Shown here piece after piece: positions 51,946-63,894 of a stretch of 64,000 nt of DNA; within the stretch, counting starts at the first letter, position 1, and each line of letters starts with the position of its first letter. Position numbers and translations under genes: made by a program. Below the pieces are notes generated by a model, which worked only from the letters and a program-made list of their open reading frames with translations, was not told the DNA's origin and did no database searches. The stretch is from NCBI GenBank assembly GCA_032358255.1, contig JAULBX010018081.1, forward strand, positions 22,936 to 86,935, given 5' to 3'. Source of the DNA: Heterotrichella gracilis (taxonomy: Eukaryota; Sar; Xanthophyceae; Tribonematales; Xanthonemataceae).

Positions 51946-54495
51946 TCACGTGTCCCATGTCCAGGGGTAGCTCTTGCCTGTGCTGCTCTGAGGCGGTGGC
52001 ACGCGGGTGGGTGGGGTGGGCTGCTGCTGGTGCCCCTCCCAGGCCCAGATGGGGGGTGCGGTGGAGGGGCGGGAGGTGGGGGCTGCCTGTGGGGGTGGGG
52101 TTAGCAATGACGCATCAGTTCTCGCAGGGAATGGGACCAACGTACAACCTACCGATGATGCACTACCGGGTGCTCTGACTTCAACAATTGTGCGCCATTG
52201 GCATTGTCACAGGCAGCGGGCAGTGCAGGCGTTTGCGCCAGGCGATGGTCAACAGGAACACCGTGCGCGCATGTTGCTCCTTTTGGCATGCCCACTTGCA
52301 CTGAATGCATGCATGCCCACCATCCAGCATCACAGGGGCAGTTGGCCAGTAGGCCCTCCGTACGCATCGGGACCCGCAAGGCTGGGGAACCAACTCATGC
52401 AATGCAATTGGCTCACAGCAGGCTGTCGTGTGGTGTGCCCGCTGGGGGGCCTCGCAGCTTTGATTTTTCCTTTCTTTCTTTTCCCCATCCCAACCCCTAC
52501 TACCCCACCCCCACCTGCTGTTTGTGTGCCTGTGGGTGCGGCGCCTCCTCCCACTTGTAGGGCGCCTCTGGGTGGTAATCCGGACCCCCAGGCGCCATTG
52601 AGCGGTGGCGCACGCGGTACTGGGGCGCAACCCATGCCTCGTTGGATGCACCCAGGTTGAACCAGGAGTCCTGCGGGGTACCACCGACGTGTCACCAGGG
52701 AGTCAAATCTATAAATGATTGGAAATATTCTCCCCCACGGCGCTTTATAAGTAAAGTACGGTAAATACACGAATCAAAGAAAAGCATTAGAGGAAATGCG
52801 CCATGAATTCTCACCGTGGGATGGTGGGTACTAAAGAACCCAATAGCACTGGCAAGGGGAACCAATGCCAAGCCCACATGCACCCTTTGGCCCCTTCGAT
52901 GCATCGCCCACCACGTCCAACCCCTTGCACTTGCCCACTTTCTCCAACCCAACATGAACCCTGCCTTTGCCCGCCTATCCGCCGGTCCACACCACTTTAC
53001 TCCATTAGCGTGCCACCCCCATATGCCGATCCCCCCCATCCTCCCCACACGGTACTAACCCATCCCCAGCACACCCAACCCCCCTATTCCCCCATACACA
53101 GTACCGCAACCCTAAACCCTCAATTCGCTCCTCACCCCAGTGGTCACCGCCTCCCGCTCCTCCACCTTTGCCACCTCCTCACCCAGGCGCCGCTGCTGGC
53201 TGCGGTATGCCGCCAGCGCCTTGTTGTCATGCGTCACGCTGCTCTCCCAGGAACGGCGGCTGGCGGGCTGGGGACAACGGGGAGATAGTGATTTTGGTAG
53301 ATTTTGAGGGGATTTCAGGTGTCATGTGGAGAGCTGCCTTGAGGACTAGGGTGTGCGACACATGCTGTTCCTCAACTGACCGCCCGGGTTGCAGCACAAT
53401 CGAAGAACTTGGCTGTGTGCTCATGATCAGCGCCCTGTGCGCCCCCCAAGGTATTTTGCATCTCATGAAAATCTCCAGAAGCGTGCTGTGAACCTAAGTG
53501 ATGGCTCAAGAGTCTTTAATACAGTCTAATGCATTAGAACATGAAGAAAATGGGCAATGCTGGTATTTAATTTTTCGCCACAGTATACAACTCACCGGGT
53601 CGCTCCCAGCCCCTGTGTGGTCCGACTCCCCTGCCCACGGCATGGCCACTGAGGGCCGGTAGGTGTTGCTGGCCACCTCAGGCATGTAGGATGCGGTTTG
53701 AGTCAGCCGCCGCAGCTGCTCTTTGGCACTCACCAGGGCGCCTTGGGAGCTGCGCGCAGGGCGGGTGCATTTTAGGGTTTAGGGTTCAAGAAAACCACCT
53801 CAATTGTGGACAAAGGACACTTGGCGCTCACCAGGGCGCCTTGGGAGCTGCGCACAGGGTGGGAGAATAAATAGAAAATGCAAAGAACACTCACAAGTTG
53901 ACTGTGCCGGGAAAGAGCCACACAGCCACACGCGGCCCCATACACAGAGGTTGACACTAACACCCATGGATGGTTTCCGTGGCCACCATGCCAGTGGTGG
54001 CAGACTCCGCATTGTGTTCCATCCCCCTGGTGGGTTAATTATGCAAAACAGCGTACAGTGTCTAGCCGCGACTGCTGCACTGGGCTAGCCTTCCACACCC
54101 CTGTACCTGTCAGTGCATTGTTGCTTGGGAGATTTCTGCGGTCCATACAGGCTCTCACGCAGCCGCTCCTCAGTCTCAGCATGCTTTTGAGCCTTTATGC
54201 GCCAGTACTCCTGTTGATAACAGTGGATGGGTGTAGGCTTTGTGGAATGGTATATAACAAGATGTGGGAAGGATGGCGGGTGACTGTACACAGGGCTGGC
54301 ACTGGTGTACTTCCAGGAGACTTCGCAGCAAGCTCTTTCGAGTTCTGGTTATGCTCTGTACCCTTTTGGCGTGATGCACGCTGCAAAGGTACCACTGACC
54401 TGCTCCTTTTGATACTCCTTGTCCTGGTTCTCGACGTTGGCGAGGCTGGGAGACTTGATGGGGCGGTTCAGGATGCTGCTGCGCTGGGTCAACAT
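51946..54495 (-). CDS. unrecognised 260-residue protein, helical then Trp/Pro-rich
   Basis: Exons 54495-54400, 54210-54107, 53749-53596, 53267-53136, 52670-52515 and 52086-51946 join in phase to exactly 260 residues from ATG to TGA. Residues 1-60 are charged helix (NQDKEYQKEQEYWRIKAQKH), and 115-160 hold another (DNKALAAYRSQQRRLGEEVA). The last 100 residues are rich in Trp, Pro and Tyr (WFNLGASNEAWVAPQYRVRH, RPSTAPPIWAWEG, ending YPWTWDT). There is no signal peptide or enzyme motif. The composition resembles small microtubule-associated axonemal proteins, but that is only an impression. An exon echo of exon 3 is at 53824-53862. Confidence 0.75.
53824..53862 (-). repeat. exon echo of exon 3 of the 260-residue gene
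   Basis: CTCACCAGGGCGCCTTGGGA at 53829 exactly repeats 53729, with the following acceptor GCTGCGC[A/G]CAGGG. It reads SQGALVSAK as in the exon. A telomere-like TTTAGGGTTTAGGG lies between the copies. Confidence 0.85.
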
Positions 54496-56242
54496 GCTGG
54501 CTGTTGTTTTGCTGGGACGCGCACAATATCAGGCTCTCAGTGCTGTCACGGGAAAATTTGGTTGGGATTCAGCTGCCTGCACGCTGCCTGTGCGCTCTGT
54601 TATTCATGGACGCCTGCACAAGGAACAAGCAGTTGAGTTTGCAACAGCTTGTGACCACTGGGTAAGTTTGCACTAGAGAAATACAAGCAAACAAGCTGAG
54701 CACTGCATCCTCGCATTTTCCTATGGCTCAGTAAAGGTGTAAGTGTCATAAAGGGGTATATGCCTGAGATGTGCTTGCAGTAGGACAACCACAACTAAGA
54801 CTAAGTGGTAAGGAGGTACTAGGTCAAATATGTAGTAAAGGAAAGTCAACCTTGACGTCTCTCTACAGGGTTTTGAGCCGTCAGTTACCGAGTACTGTGC
54901 AGCAGACTAACGTTGACCAGTTAGTGGGCACTCTTGTGTTGGTTGTCAGAGCCTACACAAACACTTCTTGCAAACAACCCAATTCAGCCTGAGTCATAAG
55001 GTGACATATAAAGACTCGTGTTTGTGGCGAACACTGCTGATAACCAGTTCCGCTGCGTTTACTGGCCTAGAACCAAAGTTGGATCAAGTCAAAACACCTT
55101 TCAAATCAGTGTTTCTACAACAGCCCATAGCGCGTTCCTTTGCTCACTTTCCAGACCGCAACTAAAACTACGACACAGTGAATACTGCTGCTCTGTAAGG
55201 TTGAAACCACACGCCCACTTCACCCACCTATGTCTCGGAGAGTCCCGAGCAGTTGTTAGTGGGCAATTCTGAGCCGAAATTGAACCTCGCTCAGAAAACC
55301 CGGGCTGCGCCGCAAGCCTTATTACTTCTCAAACAAGCTTGAAGCAGCTTTTTACGGCAGCTACGTTGCGTTGTTTGGTTTAAGCAACTGCCCTGTTCTC
55401 TGCTGTTCTTGAAACAATCCACCCAAAGTGAAGTGATAACATATCAGGCGAGCGGGGTGGACTTCAGAAGGATTGGGCTGGCGCCAATGTTGCACAACAG
55501 GTGGACAGGTGGACAGCTACCAACGACAACAGTACAGAAAGGAAAAGCGTTGCTAAATTAACCGAGCTTTGTACATACGTATACTGCAGATTCGGCTTTG
55601 CCTAGGCTGTTCAGCATGTGGGCTCCACTGCAGTGCTAGCCATGTCACACCGTGTTTGCAAGCTGGCACGCGGTAACCACTGAGCGCAGCAACAACGTTG
55701 GGCACCTGCAGGCGTCTGTGGAGGTATGTACAGATGGGTATGTCACTCCCTTTTAAGTCTCTTCCCGACTGTCATGGCATGTCCTAGGCATGGCCCAGCT
55801 GGATGCTCCACCCAAATTGCTGGGCAAGTAAAGGGGTCCTCCTCTACATTGAAAACAATAGGTTGCAAAGTTGGGTTCCAAGGTACTATTAGTAAAAGCG
55901 CCACTGCCCACTTCACTGCTTGCTGCTGCCCTGTCACCACTCCGCAGCCCTACTAGAAAGCAGTGAGGGTTCCAGCCTGCACTTGTTCCTGTACGTTGCG
56001 TTGCGTGCAAACAGAGCGTTGCTGAGGTGAAAGCAGCTCAACCCAGTTGTCTATTGTGTCTTACTGCACCACACAACCACTTGACTCAGGTGACATGCCT
56101 GCTATGGCACATCTAGGGCACTGCTTGCACTAGACGTCATACCGGTTTCCCCCTGGGTCAAGGCTTTTTTTTAGATTGTGATGACACCCACACCTGCTTG
56201 CAGGCTGTGAGTAAGTTCTAGCGGGTTGGCTAGGTGGGACAG
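54496..56242. other. divergent region upstream of the chitinase
   Basis: It lies between two start codons on opposite strands and should carry both promoters. No exon or clear repeat recognised. Confidence 0.5.
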
Positions 56243-59200
56243 ATGGCGCCTCGCCACGTGGTTGCCCTGCTGCTGGTTCTCCCATGCCTGCTGGCCAAGG
56301 AAGCGGTCATGGGGCGCACAGTGGTGTACCTCCCTGGTTGGGCATATGGCACCAGTGGGGAGCTAGACACGGTGGGTGGCGGGCAGTGGGGATGGCGGGG
56401 TTGAGAAATCTCGTAATTCGTGCGTTGAAACCATGAACATGCCGCGCAGCACCATGCAATCCATTGAATTGCAATCGGAGTAGGGTGTCAGAACAGCCTG
56501 CAGTGCATGTATTTTTACAAGCACTGTCACATAGTCACGTCATGTGCTCAAGGTGCGATCCCATACCTGTCGTTGCACACTCCTCCAGGCATCCATGCCC
56601 ACCCCTTCCATGCCCACCCCACCGCAAAAGCCTGCCTCGCATCCCATTCCACCTCCCACCCCACAGCAACATGCGCCATTCAGCTAGGTTGACCCACGCA
56701 GGTGCCCCTCTTCACTGCACTCTAGGATGCACACCATGGATCTGTCTAAGGGAGGAGCCATATACCCACCTGCATGTGTCATCTAAAGCAGGAATCGCGT
56801 GCACACACTGCATCATCACCCAGTCTCTTCTTGTTGCCGCCAATGCCATCCTCCTGAATTCCATTACTAATCCTAATGAAGCACTTAATTTGCTGCAGGT
56901 CAACTTCCGCACCGCCTCCTTCAGCGGTGTGACCCACCTGGTGTTTGCATTTGGGGGGTTTGACACCACAAAGTACAGCATCAGCGTCACTCTGTACAAT
57001 GAGATGGAGGCTTGGAGGTGCGAGGCATGGGACGGGGGGTAGTGCAAGGGGGTGGGGGACAGTGGGGTCATCAGATGGGGGCATGCTGGAGGCCGCCTTC
57101 TTCCGCTCTTGTTGAGAAGCCAATTTAGCAATACTGCCTCCCATTAGCCATGGCCCCCGCTACATCCGCTCTTTTTATGCAGAAGGGCAGCATGCTGTGA
57201 GGGCCGTGTGGCCGATGCAAGGGGCAGGGCATGTGCTCTATGCTATAATGCAGCAGGCATATCGGAGCCATGCGCATGCATTTGTTGGCAATTGCACGTC
57301 AACGCCCGGTCAAACTCCACGCAACTCCTACAGTAGTCATAGATTACCTATGGCGCCGTAAGAAACAAATAAAATATATACCAAAATATCAAAATACCAA
57401 AAGCTGCATTTCAGGCCAGCAATGTCCCCGTCACCCCTGCTGCAGCCAGTTCAAGGCCATCAAGACCCGCTACCCTTCCTTGAAGCTCATACTCTCCCTT
57501 GGGGGCGGCGAGAAACAGTGGACCGACGCGTTCACCAATGCGACAAAAACGGCCAAGGCAAGAAGGTGTGCAACCTGCGAGGCAGATGTACAGTTCTCGT
57601 TAGGCTGATTAAGGTCAAGTCACGTCCATTCCAAGCTATATTCGTATTGTAGGGATGACTGGTAATCTGGCGAGTGCAGATTAGCAATGCTGCTGGAACA
57701 GCCACCCACCATGTCCTATTGCTGCTAAAAAGCACCATGCCCTGGACGCCATTTGCCTTGCTCATATAGGGCTGACTGATATCTGGCTAGTGCCAGATCA
57801 GCAATACTGCTGGAACAGATTAGCGCTGCTGGAAAGCGCCAAGCCCTGAGCGCCATGTATCCTGACTCACTGGCCCCTGTGCAGCACGCTCATCGCCAAC
57901 AGCGTGGCCTTTGTCCTTCACGAGGGGATTGATGGAATCGACATAGACTGGGAGGGGATCCAGTCCGACCAGGTGCCAGATCTCACCCTGTTCATGACAG
58001 AGCTGCGCCAGGTGGCGGATGCACAATCAGCAGCAAAGGGGAGGGCGAAACTGCTGCTGTCCATGCCGGTAGGGTGCGCCGGGTTTTGTGTCGAAGGGGA
58101 GGGCGGGCAGGTGGGAACGCTGATTGCAGCATGACTCCTGTGATAAAGACGGGAACATATGACTGTCTGAAAGCATGCAAACCGCATCCGAAGGATTGCA
58201 TAAATATATTTTTCATCATTTTTGACTATTCTGATTTTCTCCTGTTATTTCACGTAGTATTTGGACTTCTGCATAACTTTCAGGCAATGGCTAACACGTT
58301 TACAAAAAAGAACATTTTTCAATTCACTTCAATCTTTTACCCTACCGTAATACACAAACCCTCCCATCTATTCCTCCAGGCAATGGCAGACCCGTACGAC
58401 GTCCCCGTGTACACATCGGCCCTCGCCCCCCTGGTCGACTGGCTGGCCATGATGAACTACGATTACTCCGACGCCTGCTGGTCAGATGGCCTCAGCTTCC
58501 ACACAGACCTGCGCATCACCCAATCAGCAACCCAGACGCTGGTAGCCGGGGGTTGGCCCCCCGGGAAGCTGCTCCTTGGCCTGGGGTTTTATGGCCACCA
58601 ATGGGCCGCCAAGAGCGCCGCGCATGTGGCGCCGGGGGATCCCCAGGTGGGTGGGTGCAGCACGCCGGCAGCGCGGCATTACGACTTTGATACAGAGAAG
58701 GGCTTTTGAAGGCACATTCCTCCCGCAAAGTATTGTTGGCAAAGGGCAACAATTGCCTGGCCACCAAGCCCCTTGGCAGGGGTTTCAGTGTGTTTTGTGC
58801 CAAAACTTTGCACCATTTCACTGTGGTTTTTAACACTGCGAAGAGCTCACCACTAGCCATGTGGTGCGAAGACCCTGGTCAAGGGCTCACCAGGATTTTT
58901 CTGCTTTTCCAGGTTGTGGAATGCAAGTCTCTCACCCCCTCCTTTGGCGCCATCATGACCCGGCTGAAGACCAGTGGGGGCACGGTGCATGTGGACCCCT
59001 CTGCACACAGCGCATACCTCACAACCAATGGAACCACGTGGATCGATTTTGACATCGAGGTGCGTTGGCACACTGTGGGGTGATGGCTGGTGACCGATGG
59101 CCGTTCATTGCACTTGCATGCAATTTGGATTATAAAATAAATAAAATATAAATCATTACAATTTCAATAAACTTATTTTTTATTACAAGAAGTATATTTC

Positions 59201-60035
59201 ACCCTAGTCAGAAGCGAGTGCGTCACCATGGTGACCAACAGCAGTGGCACTGGACTAAGACATGGCGCAAAGGTGCCACTGTGTTCCACCTGATCCCATG
59301 CACATGGCATGCAGGAGACCTATGCCGCCAAGATCCAGTACGCCACCACAAAAAGTCTGGGTGGCATCATGGTGTGGGATGCATCGCTGGACACGCCCGA
59401 ACAGCGCCTCCTCAAGTTCATCACAGGTGCGCTTGGCTTAGTGTTTCCGATTTTGGATTTTGGGTTCAGCGCCTCCTGAAGGTCATCACAGGCGCCTCTT
59501 GAACTTCGTCACAGGCGCCAAGCGCACCTCGCCGCCCACCCGCATGTGCAATGGGGGGTACCTGGGCACAGGAAAGTGTGCGGATGCCAAGGCGTGCTGC
59601 AGCGCGTACGGGTGGTGCGGGAAGGGGCGGGGGTACGAGTGTGGCGCCCAGCCGCCCCCGCCTCCAAGCCGGTATGCATGCGGCGCCAACACCTGCCACG
59701 CGACCGAGTGCTGCAGCCAGTGGGGATACTGCGGCACAACTGGGGATTACTGCGGCGCAAAATGCCGGGGCGGGCTGTGTTGGTCCTACCCGCCGCCGCC
59801 AAAGCGCAGGCCGCCACCTGGCAAGCGATCCCCGCCGCCGATAAAGCGCAAGCCCCCGCCCGGTAATCTGCGGAAGCCTCCGCCGCGCAAGCCCCCCTCT
59901 GCCCTGCCCCACGCATGCAAGCACATGGTGTGCGCTGCCAGTGAGTGCTGCAGCCAGTATGGGTACTGCGGCAAGACAGCTGCCTACTGCGGCGCGGGGT
60001 GCAGGGGCGGGCCATGCGGCAAAGGCAAGGGGTGA
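56243..60035 (+). CDS. secreted GH18 chitinase with three hevein-type chitin-binding domains
   Basis: Eight exons (56243-56371, 56899-57017, 57446-57565, 57885-58068, 58380-58646, 58913-59059, 59315-59426, 59515-60035) join in phase to exactly 532 residues. A signal peptide (MAPRHVVALLLVLPCLLA) precedes a GH18 barrel: VVYLPGWAYG, LILSLGGGEKQW, the catalytic DGIDIDWE at 139-146 with acid E146, and WLAMMNYDY near 205-213. The last exon adds three CBM18/hevein modules (about 371-403, 415-448, 494-528), each with CC-S-x-x-G-[WY]-CG. A linker of KRxPPPGK units like an extensin lies between the second and third. It should cleave chitin, in defence, feeding or wall remodelling. GH18 joined to CBM18 with this linker is unusual. 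The intron before exon 4 carries a tandem repeat. Confidence 0.94.
57640..57855 (+). repeat. dispersed-repeat pair in chitinase intron 3
   Basis: GATGACTGGTAATCTGG...GCAGATTAGCAATGCTGCTGGAAC (57654) recurs as GCTGACTGATATCTGG...CCAGATCAGCAATACTGCTGGAAC (57772), followed by a short echo of its end. Related text occurs on the reverse strand near 9890-9972 and 13395-13460, so this is a dispersed family. Confidence 0.65.
58277..58303 (+). repeat. acceptor echo of chitinase exon 5
   Basis: TTTCAGGCAATGGCTAACAC (58279) resembles the true exon 5 acceptor CTCCAGGCAATGGCAGACCC (58375). Only about 20 bases are shared. Confidence 0.5.
59411..59520 (+). repeat. triplicated exon 7/8 boundary in the chitinase
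   Basis: CGCCTCCTCAAGTTCATCACAGG (59405) is repeated as CGCCTCCTGAAGGTCATCACAGG (59470) and GCCTCTTGAACTTCGTCACAGG (59494). The first is the exon 7 donor end; the last supplies the exon 8 acceptor. The second copy also ends in a usable CAG. The whole intron between exons 7 and 8 is thus made of copies of the exon 7 end. Confidence 0.85.
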
Positions 60036-61928
60036 CCTTGGTGGTGAGAACCCATGTGTGTGTTGGTAGGTACCGTATTTGTGCTGCGGCACTGTGATAC
60101 ATGCGGCAACGCATGCTGCAAAAACAATTTGCAATGATGACTTCTGAAGCTGCTTTTTTCTTTTGAGGTTTCTTGAACAGTTCCTTGGTGGCCGAGGAAC
60201 TGTTTTACCCAGTGAGGCTGGTCCAGAGTATAAGGCCATGCCACTGGCAGTATGAAAACTGGCAGTATGCATATAGTTATGGTGGATTTTACTCCAATAT
60301 GTTGATGTTTTATGTTTTTATGGTTGGAGACTCGAGTTTGTTGTTGTTGTTGGTCGTATCATATTTTGCGAAGCCTGGACAGTCAACCAAGTACATATGC
60401 AATGCTTGCAGCTGCAGCATGAGCCGAACACTCTGCATATGCACCAACTTTCAAGCAGTTCTTAATGCATAGTGTGGCCTGTTTGGCATGCTGCAAGTGC
60501 AAAAGCACAATTGTCTTGCACGACAGCCAGTGAAATAGAATCTTGAAACGCCAGACGCTACAGTGATGCCTTAGAAGTTTTCCATGTCCCCAACTTTAAA
60601 AAAATGCCTTTGGGAAAGTTTGTGCAATGAAGTCCTAATGAGTTCACCTGTAACCAGTTTTGGTTTACACGGGTTCACCTGAAGGTGCCTAACGCTTTTC
60701 GCGGGGATTTGGAATCGAAAATCCAAGTTAATAGTTTTCTGTTTTGGCGAATATTTTCTGAGACCAGGATGCTTACTTAAACTTGGAGTGGTTTTGAGTG
60801 TCATGTTTGTTTTCTTTCTGATGTATGCACGTTTGCGTTTTACTCACGCATGGGCATGGGCACGAGACGGGGATGGGGACGCGTCCGGATGGGGACGGGG
60901 AATCGACAGGTTTGAAGAAATTTTGGCAGAAAAATTGTGACAGTCGAAACCCCATCAGAATCCAAAAGAGCAACGACAACGCAACTGCAACTCGAGTTAA
61001 CTTCAAGACCGCGTTGGGCAGCTGGGCGATTCACTTTCAAGAGTTCTAGGGACAGTCTTTGCAGGTGTTTGCAGGTAGAAATAGCAATAACACAGCGAAC
61101 TACCCTCACGCTACCACCCTGGACCTCATGCATGCATGCATTGACAAGAACTTCCGTGTTAACTTCCGCCAGCAGGCTGCAAATTCTTGTTACCCACATA
61201 TTCCAGCGTCCTGTCTCACCCGCTGCCACTCCAGCGTGTCCTCTCCACTAGATCACACAACCCTAGTGGACACCCCTACTACGTACCATGAGTGTGTCTC
61301 TTTAGGCAGATCTACTATCCACTAGGTTACTGGAGTGAAAAAGGGCTTGAAACGTAAGAGTGGCGAGTTATAGGTTTGGCTCTTTTCTAATTGGGCGTGT
61401 GCCCAGGAAACTGGGGAGCGGCAAGTAACGCCGCGGCAGGTTGATATGGTATCTTGTGCATGTGCTGGGCAGTGTAGTGCAGCACGCTGTGACCCTTAGG
61501 GTGGGTTTTCGCAGCACAGCATAGCTGGTAGTAGGTGGGTAGATGGTGTCTGTGCGCTGGTGGTGTGTCTGCATATGTTTCCTTCAGATAGGATGTGGTC
61601 CAGTGACAGTGTCCACCTGGACTCCAAAGGGAAGAGGCCACAAGGACAGTGACCCACAGGAGAAAGGCCCTTCAACAGCGAAAGAGCCGGACCAACGGGC
61701 AAAGTTTTGCTGGCGCAAGTCTGGCGATGTGGACGCTCTGCTCTTACAGGTATGAGAGAATCCACAGCATGTGTACTGTATAGCAGGGTGACTGTTATAA
61801 TACACACACAACGGAAATTTGGTCTTGCCTTTTAGCTTGTGAGACAACCTACCCCGTCCTGCAAACGTGTCCCAACCTCAAGGTAGCACCAGCTTCCTTC
61901 ACCGTCCTGCTTTGTTCTCGTTTCCATC
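60036..61928. other. region between chitinase and GT2 gene
   Basis: It has the chitinase 3' UTR and the GT2 upstream region. A possible exon end (donor CTTACAG/GTATGAG at 61748) could belong to GT2 but cannot be confirmed. A GGGGATGGGGACG repeat lies at 60869-60900. Confidence 0.4.
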
Positions 61929-63750
61929 ATGCTCTACGCGTGTAGTCTGCGCCTCCCAAAAACTCATTCCGTTGACCATCCCTCATATGTTTCGCACAAG
62001 CAGGCAGCCAAGTCCTTTTCATCTGCTAAGCACGCGTGGCACAGCGGCAGCTCCTGGCGCCCCGCATCACCCGCCAGCTGCTACCCTGGGGTTGCACACC
62101 CGCCCACCCCGCCCTTCCACGCGCTGCTGGCTGTCGCCACAGCCAACGTGTGGGAGCGAACCATCCTGCTGCTCACGTCCCTGGCTACTGTCAAAGACAC
62201 ATTTGACCTGCTGGTGGTTGATGAGCTGAGCATCGACCCCACGCGCAAGGTAAGGCCAACAAACCCTAAGACCCTAACCCAGCTGTATGATATAGAGGTT
62301 AGGGTTTAGGAACACCTTTGACCTGCTGGTGGTTGACGAGCTCAGCATCAACCCCACGCGCAAGGTGCGTCCAAATCAATGATCTAGGGCTTAGATGTAG
62401 GGTTGAGGGACACCTTTGACCTGCTCATGGTGGACGAGCTCAGCATCGATCCCACGCGCAAGGTACGGTCACCACACCAAGATTTTTATTTAGGGTTTAG
62501 GGTTTAGAATTTAGGGACAGCTAACCATACACGCAAGTTACGGGCAGGGGGTTAAGCCACAGCTGGGCAGTTTGTATGAATACCCCCCTCACCGCACCTG
62601 GCAGTCCCAGCAAGCCCTCAAACCACGCAGAAGTACTGCTTAGGCGGAGACGGCCAACAATGCCTGGACCCTACAATAAAAAAATATTTGTCCACGTGTC
62701 AGATCATTAGGCGCCCCATCAGATTTGTGAAGGCCCAAACCGCCAAACAACGGTCAATCCAACACAATATAGAAACCCCAATCCCCACACTTGCCGCCAC
62801 CATGTGCACAACGCAACCTTGTCACCCACTGCGGCGCACATCTATTAGTCATGCAAAACCATCGCCTGATTCATTCTTGGTGCCCACCGCAGTCGCTCGA
62901 ACACCTCAACATCACGTTCATCTCCCCTCGAGAGCCGCTTGGGGTGACGCACAACTGGAACCTGGCGTGGCAGTACTTCCTCAACCACACCCACCTCACG
63001 CACTTCTTCATCATCAACAACGATGTGCTCATCCCGGATGGCGTGCTCACAAAGCTGATGACGGCGATGAGCATTGAAGAAGGCAAATGCGGTCTTGTCA
63101 CCCCCATGAGCACCATGCACGGTAAGGGGGCCTAGCTCCACATCCGTATTGAAGAATAATGCACGGGGGCATGTATTGCTTTGTAAAGAAATCACCACAT
63201 GTGCATCGTCATCCATGGGCTGGTGCCAGATGGCGTGCTCACAAAGCTGATGGGAGCCATGAGCTCCGATGAAGGTAAATGTGGCCTAGTCACGCCCATG
63301 AGCACCATGCACGGTAAGAGGGTTTCAGCGCCGGATCCGTATTGAAAAACAATGCACGGGAGCATGTAAAATAAGAATCACCACTTGTGCATCGCCGTCA
63401 ATGGGCTGTTGCCAGATGGCGTGCTCACAAAGCTTCAAAGATGAGCTCCATTGAAGGCAAATGTTGCCCTTTCGCGCCCATGAGCACCATGCATGGTAAG
63501 GGGCGTGTGTGGTGAGGTGTTTTAGGGCCACGGGTGCAAATCAACTTCGGAAATATGCACCCACGTACTGCTTTTTGAGTTTTCAGAAGCTGGGCATGTA
63601 CCCAGGTACTACTATTTTAAGTTTTCCGAAGCTGATCTACCCAATCGTTGTCATCAATATGTGTGTATTTATTGTATACACCTTTAACCCTGATGTTGCT
63701 GTGTGTGGTGCCAGGTCTGGGGTTCACGAGCGACCGGGACAGCATTGAGG
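61929..63750 (+). CDS. GT2-like glycosyltransferase, incomplete at both ends
   Basis: Three in-phase exons are supported: one ending at 62249 (open from an ATG at 61929, though the true 5' boundary may be later), 62893-63121, and a weaker 63714-63750. The first has the GT-A start: LLAVATANVWERTILLLTSL then FDLLVVDELSIDPTRK. The second has LNITFISPREPLGVTHNWNL and FFIINNDVLIPDGVLTKLM, where NNDV stands where GT2 enzymes have the metal-binding DxD. The rest of the gene must lie beyond the window or in a weakly defined downstream exon. A wall-polysaccharide or glycan role is likely but unproven. Every supported exon has echo copies in the following intron. Confidence 0.72.
62310..62465 (+). repeat. 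two exon echoes of the first GT2 exon
   Basis: The last 54 bases of the exon ending at 62249 recur at 62311-62365 and 62410-62463, reading TFDLLVVDELSINPTRK and TFDLLMVDELSIDPTRK. Both keep frame and a GT donor (GTGCGT, GTACGG). Just upstream of the first copy, telomere-like TTAGGGTTTAG/GAACACC offers an acceptor AG. Confidence 0.88.
63222..63505 (+). repeat. two exon echoes of GT2 exon 62893-63121
   Basis: The end of the exon (63033-63125) recurs at 63226-63318 and, with a deletion, at 63414-63500. The first keeps PDGVLTKLMGAMSSDEGKCG and the ATGCACG/GTAAGA donor; the second has lost frame. A constant tail (TGCACGGGAGCATGTA...CACTTGTGCATCG) is copied with each, so the unit is about 190 bases. 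Confidence 0.9.
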
Positions 63751-63800
63751 TTAGGGTTGTTATATTTTATGTTGATAAACCCTAAACCCTAAACACTGAT

Positions 63801-63870
63801 GTTGCTTTTTATGGTGCCAGGTCTTGGGGTCACGGGCGAAGGGGACGGCATCGAGTTCGGGGTTTTTTTA
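63801..63870 (+). repeat. exon echo of GT2 exon 63714-63750
   Basis: CTGATGTTGCTTTTTATGGTGCCAGGTCTTGGGGTCACG repeats the acceptor and start at 63689-63728. It reads GLGVTGEGDGIE against GLGFTSDRDSIE. CCCTAAACCCTAAAC lies between the copies. Confidence 0.85.
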
Positions 63871-63894
63871 TATTTTATGTTGATAAGCCCTCCA

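Noticed and set aside
58646-58709. Extension of chitinase exon 5 to the stop at 58707
   Set aside because: The GT donor at 58647 joins exon 6 in phase and continues the GH18 fold; reading on would truncate the enzyme before the chitin-binding domains.
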